Shown here in pieces: positions 1-12,008 of a DNA stretch of 64,000 bases. Origin of the DNA: Loxodes magnus (lineage: Eukaryota; Ciliophora; Karyorelictea; Loxodida; Loxodidae); the NCBI GenBank assembly GCA_946699065.1, contig CAMPDV010000853.1, positions 62,001 to 126,000 of the forward strand, written 5' to 3'. A model generated the notes under the pieces. It did not search any database. It was given only the letters and a program-made list of their open reading frames with translations, and was not told where the DNA came from. The position numbers and the translations under genes are program-made. Each line of letters opens with the position of its first letter. The stretch's first letter is position 1.

Positions 1-278
1 GCGGACAGAGGATAAATCGGAGGAAGAGAAACCAATTACGAGAGAAGATTTGAAAAGCTGGAGAACTCTGAATGCCAAGAGGAAACTTTCTTCATCATAT
101 GTCGGGGAAATGTACCCGTAATCGTATATAGCATCCTATGCTTTGGAAGGAAAAATTACAGGGACGTGCTTCAGGAAGAGAAAACAAGGATAGAGAGACC
201 AATAAAAAAAATGTTCGATATTAAATAAAATTAATTTAAAGAGCTGTGCACCAATGAGAGTGCTACGCGCTCTATAAT
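1..278 (+). mobile_element. SINE-like unit C, copy 1, cut by the window edge
   Basis: GC-richer block that matches 22076-22447 along its length and ends in the shared 3' hairpin (238-272) followed by an AT-rich tail. Both copies keep one reading frame with mostly conservative changes: the fragment KLENSECQE is followed by RGNVPVI and then FGRKNY in each. The body may therefore be coding, for example the C-terminus of a small ORF, rather than a Pol III RNA. The 5' end lies outside the window. Its mobile nature is inferred from repetition and from the hairpin it shares with a LINE; the product is unknown. Confidence 0.6.
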
Positions 279-483
279 CCAATTTATTTAAATATATCAA
301 TAAATAAAATAACCCTAATAATAAAAACTCCTAACGAATTTCTTAAAAATAAGAATAATAAAGCATTCAGATAGAATAAAACCCTAATAATAAGAATATA
401 ATTAATCTTAAGAGTCTTTTGCACAATCGATGTAATAAAGGATATAAAATCCATAAAAAAGCAAAGATTAAAGATTGAAAAAT

Positions 484-955
484 ATGAATAAATACTAGAT
501 AATTTAGCAAAGAGTTAAGATTCATTTTCCATCTATAAAGAAGGCTATCAAAAAGATCAATTCTCGATTGAGAAAAACTAGAAGAGATAGATTAATTATT
601 TAGCCAAATTTGTCAATTTTTAATTTTATTTTTAGATTTTCTATTATTAAATAAATAATTCAAGGAAAAATAGACATTATAATAGGAAATTAATTTAATT
701 ACGTATAGATAATTAGGATGTAACCTATGAACATAAAACAAAAAGATTTTTAATAAGATATAAGAAGAAAAATATATTGCTATATATGTAAAAAATAACA
801 CCTATATAAGAGATGCTGTGAAGAAACTAAAAATACGGAGAGAATAAGAAAAACAAAATTAATATTATATTTTAAATATAACCAACTTAATCAGGTTTAA
901 TATATAAAAAAAAATTATAGTAGAAAATTTGGCAATTTTAAAATAAACTTAAAAT
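484..955 (+). mobile_element. CCHC zinc-knuckle ORF fragment, ORF1/Gag-like
   Basis: Read with TAA/TAG as Gln, the frame from the ATG at 484 gives a basic protein ending in a knuckle-like motif, YCYICKKQHLYKRC (codons about 775-816), with C-x2-C-x3-H-x4-C spacing. This resembles the knuckles at about 45.3 and 62.8 kb in the window. Such proteins bind element RNA in non-LTR retrotransposon ORF1 or in Gag. No terminal repeats are visible. It is an old fragment abutting unit F on its right. Confidence 0.45.
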
Positions 956-1262
956 ATAGAACGAGTACCTCAATGGCGCTCAGCTATTTTAGTAATATTA
1001 ATTCTAACTTTATAAATATTTTTAATTGAAATCTTCTCTAGGGCTAATATTCTCTTGAAAATTTTGTTTTATAGAGATACGATTGAAATGTTACCCCAAG
1101 AAATCTTAATATCCGGTATTTTTAACATAAAAACTGCTCGATGCCTTAAGTTCTGTCTCTCTTAGTTCTTGCCAAGATTCTTGATCGGTTCTTCACGCAC
1201 AGATATTTTCTGGTACCAAAATTTAGTCAGTCTCAATATGAATAATGGTCCTCCTATTTAAA
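956..1262 (-). mobile_element. SINE-like unit F, copy 1
   Basis: Minus-strand copy of a roughly 300-bp unit also found at 8076-8396 and 40428-40724. The 3' hairpin lies at 956-990 (reverse complement of the shared form). Going 5' on the minus strand, landmarks shared with the other copies are a GACTGACT box, a GGTACCAG-like box and an ATACC(G/A)GATA(T/C)TAAG box. It is the most diverged of the three. A short frame beginning SG(A/T)RKY is visible in the other two copies, so a coding origin cannot be excluded. Confidence 0.6.
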
Positions 1263-2729
1263 TTTATAAATATAATAAATTTTATTTAATTTATATATAA
1301 TTAAATAAAAAAATTAATAATATATATTATTTCTTAAAGTCTATTTATCAGAAATAAATAAAATTAATGTTTATTTTTTCTACTAATCTAAACCCATAAA
1401 ATAAATTTTAATCTTTATATTCTTTAATTAATAAAAAATATTTCTTTGCTCAAAAATAAAACTATTATGTAAGATTGCTAAATTACATTCTTTAGGATTT
1501 TTAATAGCTAAATATTTATAAAATGAAATATGCTTTAAAAAAAGAGTTAAAAATCTTAAATAAATTTGAACAAAATTTAATCTAAATAAAAGTTTGTTTT
1601 AAACAATATAAAAATTAATTTAAAAGCAAATAAACTAAATATTTAAAATAAGTTTAATATTTTTATTTTGAGACTTAAAAATTAAAATGTAATTTTAACT
1701 ATTTTATTTAAATTTTTGTAAAATTAGCTAAATTTAATATATTATTTTATAGAATTGAATATACAAATTCATATCTAAACAAAAATATTTCACAATTTCA
1801 CAATTTTAAATTTGATATTTATCTTTTGATTAAATAATAATTAATCAGAATAATTAAGCATAATATTATCATATTAAAATAATTAATTTCACATAAAATA
1901 ATATAAGACAAGTATATTTTATTAGTTTTTATGTTACTATTAAAATAATTTTATTTAATTAAGAAATAAGAAAAATAAAGATTATTTTGATAATAAAGGT
2001 TATTAACTTAATTATTTATATAAATTAGAAAACATTTTACTTTAAACTATTTTTAAATTTTAATAAAATAGATTAATTTTGAAATAATTATATATTAAAT
2101 TAATATTATAAAAGAGCATTAAAAAGTAAAATATTTAATATATAAATATAAAATAGATAAATCTTTTTTATAGCATATGATAGTTCTTTTAGAATCTGAA
2201 AGGTTCAGGTAAAATTTATGATACGTTAAATCCAGATAAATATTAATTTTCTTAAATTACTAATAAGACAAATTAGTAAAGTAGTAAAATATCATCGAAG
2301 CAATATTTTAAAAAGAATAACTTAATATCATCAAATAAATTTTATGTTAAAACTTTAATAATTACTTAAATAAATGAAATTGTAAAATATCTGATTTATA
2401 AAATTCTAAATATGAGAAATTCAAAATTATAAAATGTTGGTAATAAAAAAAGTATAAAGTAAGTAATTTATATTAAATTCCATAAAATGAAAATTAAATA
2501 TCTTTATAATTTATTAACTATAATTTTAAATTTACCAATAGTAATATTTTTTAGATTTAAATAATCATTTATTTATTTATAGGAAAAAATGCCAAAAGAT
2601 TTGTTTTTTATTTAGATTTTCTACTATTTTAAACTTAAAACATAGATTGATATCTTTAATTTTCAGAATTGCTTCTTTTAATTAAAAGCTTTTATATTTT
2701 CTAGAATTATTTTATTGATAATTTTACAA
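1263..2729. other. AT-rich spacer, nothing recognised
   Basis: Extremely AT-rich with short homopolymers. I see no conserved frame, motif or repeat unit shared with other parts of the window. About 2590-2729 lies where the second copy of the duplication carries the small ORF at 21351-21788, but no comparable frame survives here. Confidence 0.5.
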
Positions 2730-3030
2730 AATCTCAAATAAAACAAATATTTTATGTTACTGAATGTAAATAATTTGCCTACTACATTTGAAGAAATCTT
2801 AAGACGTCATAATTATTGAATATTTGTTAATAATCTGAACTTCAACTAAAGACCTAAAATCAAGACAGAAAAAGTACATTTAGATACGAAATATCGTAAC
2901 AAAAAAACATAAAAAGGTGATTCTTTTTGTTAGGAAAATTATTTTCTAACTTTAAACATTCATCCAGTAATGAATCTAACTAAAGATAGTATTACTATAA
3001 TTCTTTTTATTATTATATAAAAAATTTAAA

Positions 3031-3298
3031 ATAAGGTGGACTTTGACCTTAAAGGTGACTGAGAAGTTTCTCCCAATGACGAAACTGATAGAGGTGCACT
3101 AATTCTATATCATTATAGGTTGGTATATGAGCTTGTAATCGTCTGTAAGCTTTCTGTACCTTGGAAACTAATAGATGCTACCTTGCTCGTAAATAGAAGA
3201 GGGATCTTCATGGGAATATGTGATTTAGAGTGACTTTAATAATTGATTTCTAATTTGTGTTGATTGCCATTGAGGTGCTACGCCCATTTTAATGAAAA
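3031..3298 (+). mobile_element. SINE-like unit E, copy 1
   Basis: A roughly 270-bp GC-richer block, repeated at 22888-23180, ending in a diverged form of the shared 3' hairpin (GCCATTGAGGTGCTACG at about 3268-3286) before AT-rich sequence. Shared landmarks are CTTAAAGG, TCTCCCAATGA and GGAATCTTCAT-like boxes. No shared reading frame is evident, so an RNA-type SINE body is likely. It occupies the same place in both copies of the segmental duplication, so it predates that event. Confidence 0.65.
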
Positions 3299-4104
3299 AT
3301 ATTTTTCTTATACAAATTTAATCTGGATAAATAGAACCTAAATTTTATTTAATATAGCTTACAAATAAAATAAATAGTTTATCTTCTAAGGTTTTAGATT
3401 CTTATTATTTTTTAATTAAAAATAAAAATGAATATTATTAGACTATTTTTATAATTTTCTAGTTTAAAATAAATTTAAACAGTCTTTATTCTTATTTATA
3501 ATTTTTATGTAGTAAATAGAAAATATTTCAAAAAATATTTTAGGTTTAGTTGAAATTTTCTGCAATAATGATAATCTTTTTTTTATATGGATTTGAAAAA
3601 AATATTTCTAATTAATTTATAATTTTTTGTGATATTAATTATGGAAAGGAAAATTTACTGTCTTTCTTATCAAAACATTCAATCGAATTTTCCTAAATTT
3701 AAAATAATACAAATCTATAAAAATTCCAAAATATTTTTATTGAATCTTTAAATATTTAAAATATTTTAATAATTTTAGTAAGTTTTTAATGATATTTTAA
3801 TATAATGACATTAATTGATGTAGAAAAAAGTAAATTATTAAAAATATTTATAATAATAAATAATAAATAAAAAATAGAAATTTTAGTTAGTTTTAATTAC
3901 TATTTAATAATTAAAGCTGTTTCTAAATTTTATTTTTAATTAGATATCTTTTATTTTTTAAATCATTTTTATAATAAATAGCTAGCATGCTTGATGAAAG
4001 CAGAATTTCTAAATGATAAATATTTTTCTATTATAACGACGAAATTATTTAAAGCAATTAAATTATTAAAGTCTTTAATTTTAATTTTACTACTAAATAA
4101 AATA

Positions 4105-4131
4105 ATGCTATATATTACTAACTAATAGCAT
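4105..4131. promoter_or_regulatory. conserved stem-loop upstream of RING-LRR copy 1
   Basis: ATGCTAT at 4105-4111 pairs with ATAGCAT at 4125-4131 around an AT-only loop, about 90-115 bp before the ATG. The same stem lies before copies 5 and 6, and looser versions lie before copies 2, 3 and 4. Conservation across all six flanks suggests a regulatory site or a boundary of the duplicated unit; its function is not shown. Confidence 0.4.
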
Positions 4132-4219
4132 ATATATTTTTTATTAATAATTATTATTTTTTATTTATTATTTCATTATAATTTTTTTTCTTTATCTTCT
4201 ATAATTTTTTTTATTTATA

Positions 4220-6136
4220 ATGTAACCTTAAATACTCCTTTCTTGTCCGCTTTGTTACCAAAATTATGATTATCAGGATAGAAAGTCTCTTACTTTACCT
4301 TGTAGCCATACTTTTTGCTTGTCTTGCGTTAGTAATCATTTTAAAGATCAAAATCTCATTAAATGCTCTTAATGCTAAAATGTTTACACCAATTTAGAAG
4401 AAATTCTTTAAACTAATATTGAGGAGGTATAAAATAAAGAAAGAGGATTAGAATAAGAAATTAAGTAAAGAAATATCCAAGATAACTCAGACAATTAGAT
4501 AAGCATTTCTTAAGTAGATTCAAACAAATATTTTCAAAATAGTATTAAATAAAGATTTTTAAGAAATCATAATCTAATAAATAAGACAATTTAGTATCTT
4601 GATTACTGAGATATAAGTAATTTGTAATAAACTAATAAATAATTTTATAACTTTAGGTATTATTATCAAAGAGATTTATGAATAGGAAAATTCTATGGAG
4701 GTGAAATACCTTACATTAAAAATAAAATAGAATGAACTTTTAAATAAATCATTTAATCTGATGTTACTTCCTTAGAAATAAATAGATAGTATCTGTCTTA
4801 GAATATTAGTAGCTAGATTTTAAATGCATTTAATTAAATTATCAAACTTAAAGATATTGCTAAGTAAAATAAATTAAATAAATAAAAGATTTAAGAGTTT
4901 CCTCAATTATATGGAAAACCTTTAAGTGAGCTCTCTCTTTGTTCTAGGATAAAGAAATTGAGTTTATTAAATTGATTAGAAGAGGATAATAATTTATATT
5001 TCCTTTAAAATTTAAATAATTTAGAATAATTAAACTTATAAGGCAATGATAAACTAACAGGTAGCTTCTTTAATGATTTTTGTACAAACTTAAAGTTATA
5101 ATAAATAGTATTTATAAGTAAAAATATAAATTATAGTTAAGTAAGAAAATACTTAGAATAAAAAGGAAATATTATATAATAGATACGGATTGGTAATAAT
5201 GAAGAAATAGAAGATTTTATAGATTTATGTCCTAATTTAAATAAATAAATCTAGATATTTGGAAATAAACAGTTAAATAATTAAATTTTTATAAAGTTGT
5301 AGTAAAATAGTATAATTGATTTAAGAATATGATAATAGAATTTAACTTCATTAGGTTTTAATAATTTCTTATCAACTAAGAATATCAAAATATAAACTGT
5401 AGAAATTTTACAATGCCCTAACTTTAACGATGAAAATTTGATTCTTTTATTATAAAATTTACCTAGTTTAAAAACTTTAAGTTTGGGAGATTTAAATATA
5501 TCAGATAGTGGCTTTAGAAAAATAGGAGAATTTGGATAAAATTACTAAGAACTTCTAATTAACTAGAATAATATAACTGAAGAAACTTTAACCTTCATAT
5601 TTACTAACTGTAGGAAACTTAAAATTATATGACTAATAAATTTAAACACATTAAAAATTTAAACTTTAAGAATAATAAACCAGAATTGCGAATAAATTAT
5701 GAGATTATATTTGAATAACATAGCAATTGATGGTGAAAATTGGATTGAAGAAATAATAAAAATGAAAAATCTTAAAAATTTAAGTCTTATTTAAATTAAT
5801 AATTTTACAGACAGTGATATTAGAGCATTGATAATAAGTGGGAAAAAATTACACAGCTTGAATATAAAATAAAATTAGTAAATAACAGATTAAGCTTTTC
5901 CAGTATTTGATGAAAAAGATTGTTTATATCCTATTTATAAAGATTTAGCATATCTAAACCTTGAAGAAATACCTTAGATAAGCGAGTAGGTAATATTAAG
6001 TTTGAAAAGATAGTTTAAAAGATTATGTATAGAAAATGAAAAAATATAATAAATTGGAATAAATAAAGAAACAAATGAAGTAGATTTTGATATAAAACTA
6101 GAGATAAATTTCTAAGGAGAAAATAAAAATAATTGA
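4220..6136 (+). CDS. RING finger-LRR protein, family copy 1 (likely E3 ubiquitin ligase)
   Basis: 638 codons plus TGA, one unbroken frame with TAA/TAG as Gln and internal TGA as Trp. Residues 9-52 form a C3HC4 RING: C9, C12, C28, H30, C33, C36, C49 and C52, with the core LPCSHTFCLSC. A Q/N-rich linker and a conserved block containing GKFYGGEIPY follow. From about residue 230 onward come leucine-rich repeats of the AMN1/FBXL type, for example LKTLSLGDLNISDSGF and NLSLI repeats with itD-like positions. RING domains recruit ubiquitin-loading E2 enzymes and LRRs usually choose the substrate, so a substrate-specific E3 ligase is inferred. No signal peptide or membrane segment is seen. The start is the first ATG (MQPQ) and is conserved in all copies; TGA at 6134 aligns with the end in copy 3. 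Confidence 0.85.
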
Positions 6137-6682
6137 AAAGAGAAACACTAAATTTTAAAAATTTTAAATTAAGCTTATTTAATAGTATAAATATATTTTA
6201 TTTTATTTTAATTAAAAAAGTTTAAGGCTTTCTTAGATAATCTCTGCTAACTTCACTCAATCATTGACTTCTCGAAATTAACTTAATATTTGTATTTGCT
6301 TAATTTTTTTTTCAATATAAAATATTTTGATCAGAGTTCTATCTTATAATACCCTAATTACTGTATATAAAAATATTACTTAAAGATAATTTAATTATAG
6401 TTTTTTAATAAATGAATAGTATTTTTCTTATTATTAATATATAGATTATTACTAAAATATAAAATACTTATAATTTCTAAAATAGTATTAATTTACTTAA
6501 TTTTAGTTTATTTAAAAAATGTGTGTAATGTATAATAAATTCCTTAAATTGTAAAACTTTTAATTTTTTATTTATTTTATATCTATTATTAAACTTGGTC
6601 TGAAATACTATAGATACATATTTATCTCTACTAACTTTAATTAACACATTATTTATATAGGTAAATTAAAAAAAATGGGAAA

Positions 6683-7310
6683 ATGGAGAGAAAAAAAATC
6701 GAAAATTTAGCAAATAAAGGTTAGGAGATAAGCCAAATTAGAATAGAAAAAGCAGAGGTCATTGTAATTTTCGTATTTGATTTCAAGGAAAATGATTATA
6801 AATTAGGAAAGCTCTTTAAAAACAGAACAGGAAAATGACTACGCATATGATTAATATGAGAAAATGAAGAAACTCTCAGCAAGCAGGATAATATAATTTA
6901 ATCTTTCAAATAGAAAGGATAACTGATGACGCATATTTAACAATTGTTCTTATAAACGATACACTTACGGAAATAACTTGTTCAAAATAAAGTTTTAACA
7001 GAAATAGAAGAAAAAGAGATATTGATATTGCAATTCTTTCCAACATCTTATAAAATACTGCTCTGGCTACAAAATACTCTAAAGACAAGAGAATTAAAGA
7101 ACTTAAAGAGAACTAGCAAGAATTTTTATAAATAACAGTAAAGTTTACAAAATAGATTGGATACAAATAAACCTTAATCAAATGGAGGAGTAGTGGTAAT
7201 CATCCACATAAAAATAATCGAAAAAAAGCATTGATAAAGATGGATAACTGAAACTGGCTGAAAATCTAAGAAAAGTAAAATTTCTTAAATTTGAGTCGAT
7301 GTTAGTAGTT
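6683..7310 (+). pseudogene. unrecognised coding region downstream of RING-LRR copy 1
   Basis: Aligns with 27366-28119. From the ATG at 6683 the frame reads MERKKIENLANKGQEIS, then VIVIFVFDFKENDYKLGK; the copy at 27366 differs near the start by exactly one codon and mostly by conservative changes, which supports past coding. Further on, several TGAs occur in frame and the match jumps frame, and this copy lacks about 170 bp present in copy 2. I know no family match. It is probably the decayed sister of the 27.4 kb ORF. Confidence 0.4.
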
Positions 7311-7645
7311 TTTATTAAACAAAATTAAGTATCTTATACACTAATTCTTTATCTTAAGCTTAACTCTTATTATTTTAAATTTTATTTTTTTCAAAGCTTT
7401 TATTTGTTTTATAAATGATCGGGAAATTTTATCGTGTAATTTGAATAAAAAATTATTTTATAAATTTTTTTAGATTCTTTCAATAATTTTAACATTTTAC
7501 TAATATTATAATTTGCTAAATAGCTCTAAAATTTATCTTATCAAAATATAACTTTTTCTGAAATTTGATTTTTGGGTTTTATTATCTAAATATTTCTAAA
7601 CATTTTTAATAAATTAAATTATTTTAAATATTATTATGTAAAATA

Positions 7646-8045
7646 AAATGGATATCGGTTGAGGTCGGGAGAACTAGTAGGCAATTTGGTTCTGTGAATA
7701 CTGTATTGCGTGTAATCTCGCATTAAATAACTCCACGGGAAGGATTGACAAGCTTGGAAGAGACAAGCCTAACTTGCCCGAAGTTTTTCGCTAGTAGTAT
7801 GAAAGTTTGGCTTATGCGCTGCTAATGACTTAGTTACTAATTCCTATTTGGACCTTATTCAAGAATACTGGAACATTTGATTCAAGATTCAAGAATAATT
7901 TTTACTAAATAGATTTCTCATTTGGAGAAGATCACTTGATGCATTGAATTACTAGAATTTTAAAAAGAAGTATGAGAACATTTTTTTAATATTAATAGTG
8001 AAAGAGGTGCGCGCCATTGAGGTGCGACGTGCTGTATAATCATCT
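7646..8045 (+). mobile_element. SINE-like unit A, copy 1
   Basis: About 400 bp, repeated at 18345-18672 (minus), 22467-22868 and 38922-39322. It starts with GGATATCGG and GGGAGAACTAGTAGGCAAT, has a central TAATCTCGCA and CACGGGAAGG region, and ends in the shared hairpin (8003-8040) with an AT-rich tail. The copy at 22.5 kb keeps GGTTCAAACC, a good Pol III B-box, though any A-box would lie unusually far upstream. No shared protein frame was found, so it looks like an RNA-type SINE. Confidence 0.65.
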
Positions 8046-8075
8046 TTATTTACTATTATTCATATATAAATAAAA

Positions 8076-8396
8076 AAGATTATAGAACGCGTAACACCTC
8101 AATAACGCGCAGCTCTTAAATAAAGTTTTTTAAAGTAAAAAAATTTTTGGCTGAAGTCTTTAAAAGTGCTAGCATTCTCTTATGAGTCTTCTTCAGGGCC
8201 GTGATTGGAATGCTCCCTAAAAAACCTTAGTATCTGGCATCTTTCATCGTTAACGTTATTTGAGGCCTTTTCTGACTTGTATTCTCTTGGCTTTTATCAA
8301 GATTACAGTTCGAATCTTCACTCATGGGGTACTTCCTGGTACCAGATTTTAAGTCAGTCTCTGTTATAGGATTGTTCCTCCCTATTTAAAATATAT
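8076..8396 (-). mobile_element. SINE-like unit F, copy 2
   Basis: Minus-strand unit whose 3' hairpin (8076-8116) lies tail-to-tail with that of unit A, separated by only an AT-rich spacer. The 5' part on the minus strand carries a CTGGTACCAGGAAGTACC box and the palindromic-core word GATTCGAAC (about 8310), which can be read as a B-box. Copies at 956-1262 and 40428-40724 share the layout. Confidence 0.65.
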
Positions 8397-9380
8397 TATA
8401 TAATAAAATAATTTTGGATCCCTTTAATTTTAATTTCTGATATATTTAGTATAAGAAAAGAATGCATATAAGAAGAAACTCCCTAGAATCTGATTATTTT
8501 AATTCTAGATCAAGAATAAATTCTATTTTATTTCATTCTTAATAAAAACTTTTTATTATTATACTTATTTATTTACCTCTTAATTTTCATTTTAAGTATA
8601 AAATACTGATTTAAAATATTTAAGCATAATTTTAAGCTAACTTAATGATTTATTTTAAAATGGGATAAGTAACACATAGTTCTAGTTTTTCGTGAAATAA
8701 ACTTATAAAATATATAGTATTTTCATAATTATTTTTATTTAGCTTTATTTTTATTTTAATTAATGCTTTTGAGATAAATAATCTAAATATTTTGATTCTT
8801 TTATATTTAAAATTATTTTTATCTTAATTTTGATAAGAAGATCTCAAAGTTATTATAATTTATTTAACAAAGTTATAGTTTAAATTTTAACTGCATAATT
8901 AATAATTTTTATCTTTTAGATAAATCTATTAACTTTATTTTTAGGTGAAAGTAATTAAAAGTTAATTTTATAGTAAAGGTTTTAATTTAAAGCATATATC
9001 CTAAGAAATATATGTTTATTTAGATGAACAAATAAATGTAATACCTTATTAATTAATTTTTTGAAATAGAATATATATTAACTTACTTTTATTAGATTTT
9101 TAAGTTTATCTTGATCTAATTATATAAATTAAACTATATATATTGATATCTAATATTTGCTATATTGAAATAGTATTATAATTATTTATTTTAGTATTTA
9201 ATTTTATATTTGCTTATATTAATTTTTTGCTTATAAAACTTTATTTTTTATATATTTTTAATGAAAAACTAAGATAAGTTACTATATTTAAAATAATTTT
9301 CTATATAAATATATTTATCAATTTTTAAATTAATAAAATTGATTTAAAAGGCATATTTCAAAAAAATTATGCAAATATTT

Positions 9381-9758
9381 TATTTATGCATGTATAAATT
9401 TCAATATGATAGAAATAATTTATACATCCCAACTTATTATAAATTAAATCCAAAGGAAAATGAGTTTATTATTTTATATTAAGATATTTGTTTACTATGG
9501 AAGTAAAATGAATAGAAATTAAGAAAAAATGAGAAATATCCACTTTTTATAGTTATATTTATTAAATTTTTATAAGTATTAATTATATATCAAAATGTAA
9601 AATGAATTTATATAAAAGCAATAATATTTGCTAACAGATTAATACAAATTTTAGATATTTTTAAATAGCACTAAATATTTTACTTTTAAATATGTTATAT
9701 ATTTAACATCATTTTATAATAAATAGATAAAGCTGATACCAAGTTTTAATATACTTTA
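9381..9758. other. AT-rich spacer
   Basis: Contains a diffuse continuation of the right flank of the segmental duplication (weak match to about 28880-28950). Nothing else is supportable. Confidence 0.4.
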
Positions 9759-11700
9759 TTATATTATAAATGCCATTATGTAATATTCTCGTAGAATTAC
9801 AAATTTCGTATTTGCTTGCATTATTTTTTGTTGAGTCAAATCTTGTTGCTTATTGAAAATTAAATTCTCCCATGACTTAATAAACAATTTTATTTCGGTA
9901 TTTAAATTTATTAATGAGATATCAAAATAAGGAGAATTCAAAAACTCTCGAACTCTATTTTTATTTGAAAGTTTTAAGATAGGATTTTACTAGCTTTCTT
10001 TTTAGCTTTCAGAAGTATAGTGAGATACAAAATTATTCTATATCAATATACTTCATTTCAATATAATCTTGATAAATTTCTTAAATATTCTAGGTTTTTT
10101 TCCTCTTCGATTTCCAGAATCTTATTATTCTTGAAAAATGAAAGGTTAAACTACATAGATAACATTTCTTTTAATGCATTTTTAGCAAAAAATCCAGTTG
10201 CTTTTCTTCTTATTACATCCCTATTTTTGACTCATTTTATTACTAGTTTTCAGGTTTTTTAATATTCATTTTAATTATAGTTTTAATTCTATTTCTACAT
10301 TTTAAATTTCTTTTATTAACACTCTATAAGCATCAATTAGAGCGGTTAAGTCTCTCTTTTTACTAATTTTAATTAAATTAACATTCAATCTAATTATATC
10401 AATTAATTTTAAAATCATTTTGTTAGCTCATCAGTCTTTCTTTGTGCTTTGAGCAGATATCTTAAAATCTTTATTTCCCTGTTTTTTAATTGAAAATTAT
10501 TTCTTAAATTCTCATACAATGGGGCTAAATCGTTATTCAGATTTTTGTATTTTTTATATTTTAAAAACAGGGAAGTTTCCTCCGAATTTAAAGAAATAGA
10601 TAATCTTATATTTTATTTTTAATTTTTTCTTTTTTTCAATTTCTTTCTTGTACGATAAAAAATTTGAATTCATTTTTTTATACTGTGTTAATATCCATTT
10701 ATTTTCTTATTCTTGGATTAATAGTTTTCTTGCTTATTAGACTAAAGCCTTTAAATTTTAATTTAAAAGAAGAATGTTCTTTTATCTCTTATCTACTTAA
10801 TTTTAATTTTTATTAATCTATAAAAATAGCTAATTAAATAGGATAAAGTAATTATAAAATATATAAAAGTATATGATGCTATTATAATTTATTATTATAA
10901 TTAACTTTAATTAAATGCTATTATTTTTACATTATTTTTTGTTTGTAGTGCTCAAACTTTCTTCTCTCTATCATACAAATTTTTATATATCATCTTAAAA
11001 TTTATTTTCAAATATCTCTTCTTCATTTTTTCCTTCATCTATTACAGTGAATAATTTTTAATGATTCAGTTCTTCGAGTACTTCCTTAATTTTATTTTCA
11101 TACCTGTTAAAAAAGTGTGACAGCCAAAATTTCACTTGGTGTTTTCATTTCTTATTAAATTTCTTCTATTTTTGACTGATGCATGACTTGCTCTTATTTA
11201 GGTCTATAAATTTTATAGGATGTGCAATATAATCTACTTGATGCTTTGAAATATCGTCTATACGTCTTTATAAATTTTTGAATTTAAAGTATTATTTGAA
11301 CCTTTTTCAGATACTTGAGCAGCAACAGCATCATCTTGTTCATCTTTTAATCTGCTATTTTATAAGCTTCTTATTCTTTTTTTCTTCAATTTTCATATTA
11401 ATTTTTACATTATTCTTATGTTCCGCTTTTATTTAAATAATTTATCTTATTCAGTAGGATTCTTTAGTTCCTAAATTTACTTGGTCTTTCGTCGTTTATT
11501 TATTTTAAGTTTTTGATTTAATCAAAAGCTTTTGTTAGGTATCTCTCATTTTTTGTAAATTTATATCTTGCTCCTTATTAGTTTTCTATTTTTAGAAAAT
11601 TATTAAAATATAAGATTTAATATAGCTATTTTATTTCCTTTTTTATCCTATCTTAATCTCTTATTTGGGTGTTATGAAAAATTGTTCTTAATTATAATGT
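9759..11700 (-). pseudogene. decayed coding region of unknown family
   Basis: Protein-like stretches with normal K/E/L/I-rich composition appear on the minus strand but move between frames. About 11200-10950 reads KFWLSHFFNRYENKIKEV and then LFTVIDEGKNEEEIF. About 10200-10000 reads ATGFFAKNALKEMLS and NLEYLRNLSRLYWNEV. 9941-9759 reads MNSPYFDISLINLNTEIKLF. TAA/TAG as Gln and TGA as Trp are needed. It could be one old gene with several indels or two adjacent genes. No motif was recognised. Confidence 0.35.
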
Positions 11701-12008
11701 ATTAATAATCTATTAAATAGCTTATAAATAAATTTAGTGGAAAATAATAAATGTTATGCTTAGATAACTGCCTCAAATGTATATTTTATATTAAATATAC
11801 AAATTAAATAAAAATCAGAATGGGAATTATTTAAGATGTCACTATTTGATATTACTTTTCATTTATTATTATTAGTATTACAATAAAATTTTAATTCCAA
11901 ATATATAAGGATCAAAGGATTTCTATTATTTTACTTTATTCATCAATCTTAGCTTAAAAAAATTAATTTATAGTAAGTTCGATTATGAAATATAAAATAA
12001 TGGGCTCA

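Larger units (their letters stand above)
7515..8858. mobile_element. composite insertion absent from the second duplication copy
   Basis: The two copies of the segmental duplication align up to about 7510 (28325 in copy 2) and resume at about 8860 (28335). The extra 1.3 kb holds unit A (plus), unit F (minus) and AT-rich flanks. Similar TATTATAATTT words lie at both borders, as a target-site duplication or a deletion scar would leave. Borders are good to about 20 bp. Confidence 0.5.
2730..9380. repeat. segmental duplication, copy 1
   Basis: Aligns by eye, in the same order and orientation, with 21805-28880. The shared order is a left flank starting TTTTATGTTACTGAATG, unit E, spacer, RING-LRR gene, a downstream coding region and a right flank containing the phrase TATATATCCTAAGAAATATA. 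Relative to copy 2, this copy lacks units C and A before unit E and lacks the 24.0-24.8 kb insertion, but carries an extra block at about 7515-8858 with units A and F. The unequal insertions show that both copies kept receiving elements after they split. Confidence 0.75.

Noticed and set aside
613-801. 62-codon minus-strand ORF
   Set aside because: Aromatic-rich low-complexity reading opposite the knuckle-bearing plus frame.
4220-6136. Reading the LRR genes with the standard code as pseudogenes full of stops
   Set aside because: Stops would fall at the same places in all copies and be replaced by CAA or TGG in some; a recoded gene is far simpler.
4220-6136. Tetrahymena/Paramecium code (TGA stop only)
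   Set aside because: It would cut every family member early at conserved Trp sites such as YLD(N/Y)WDI and IEW.
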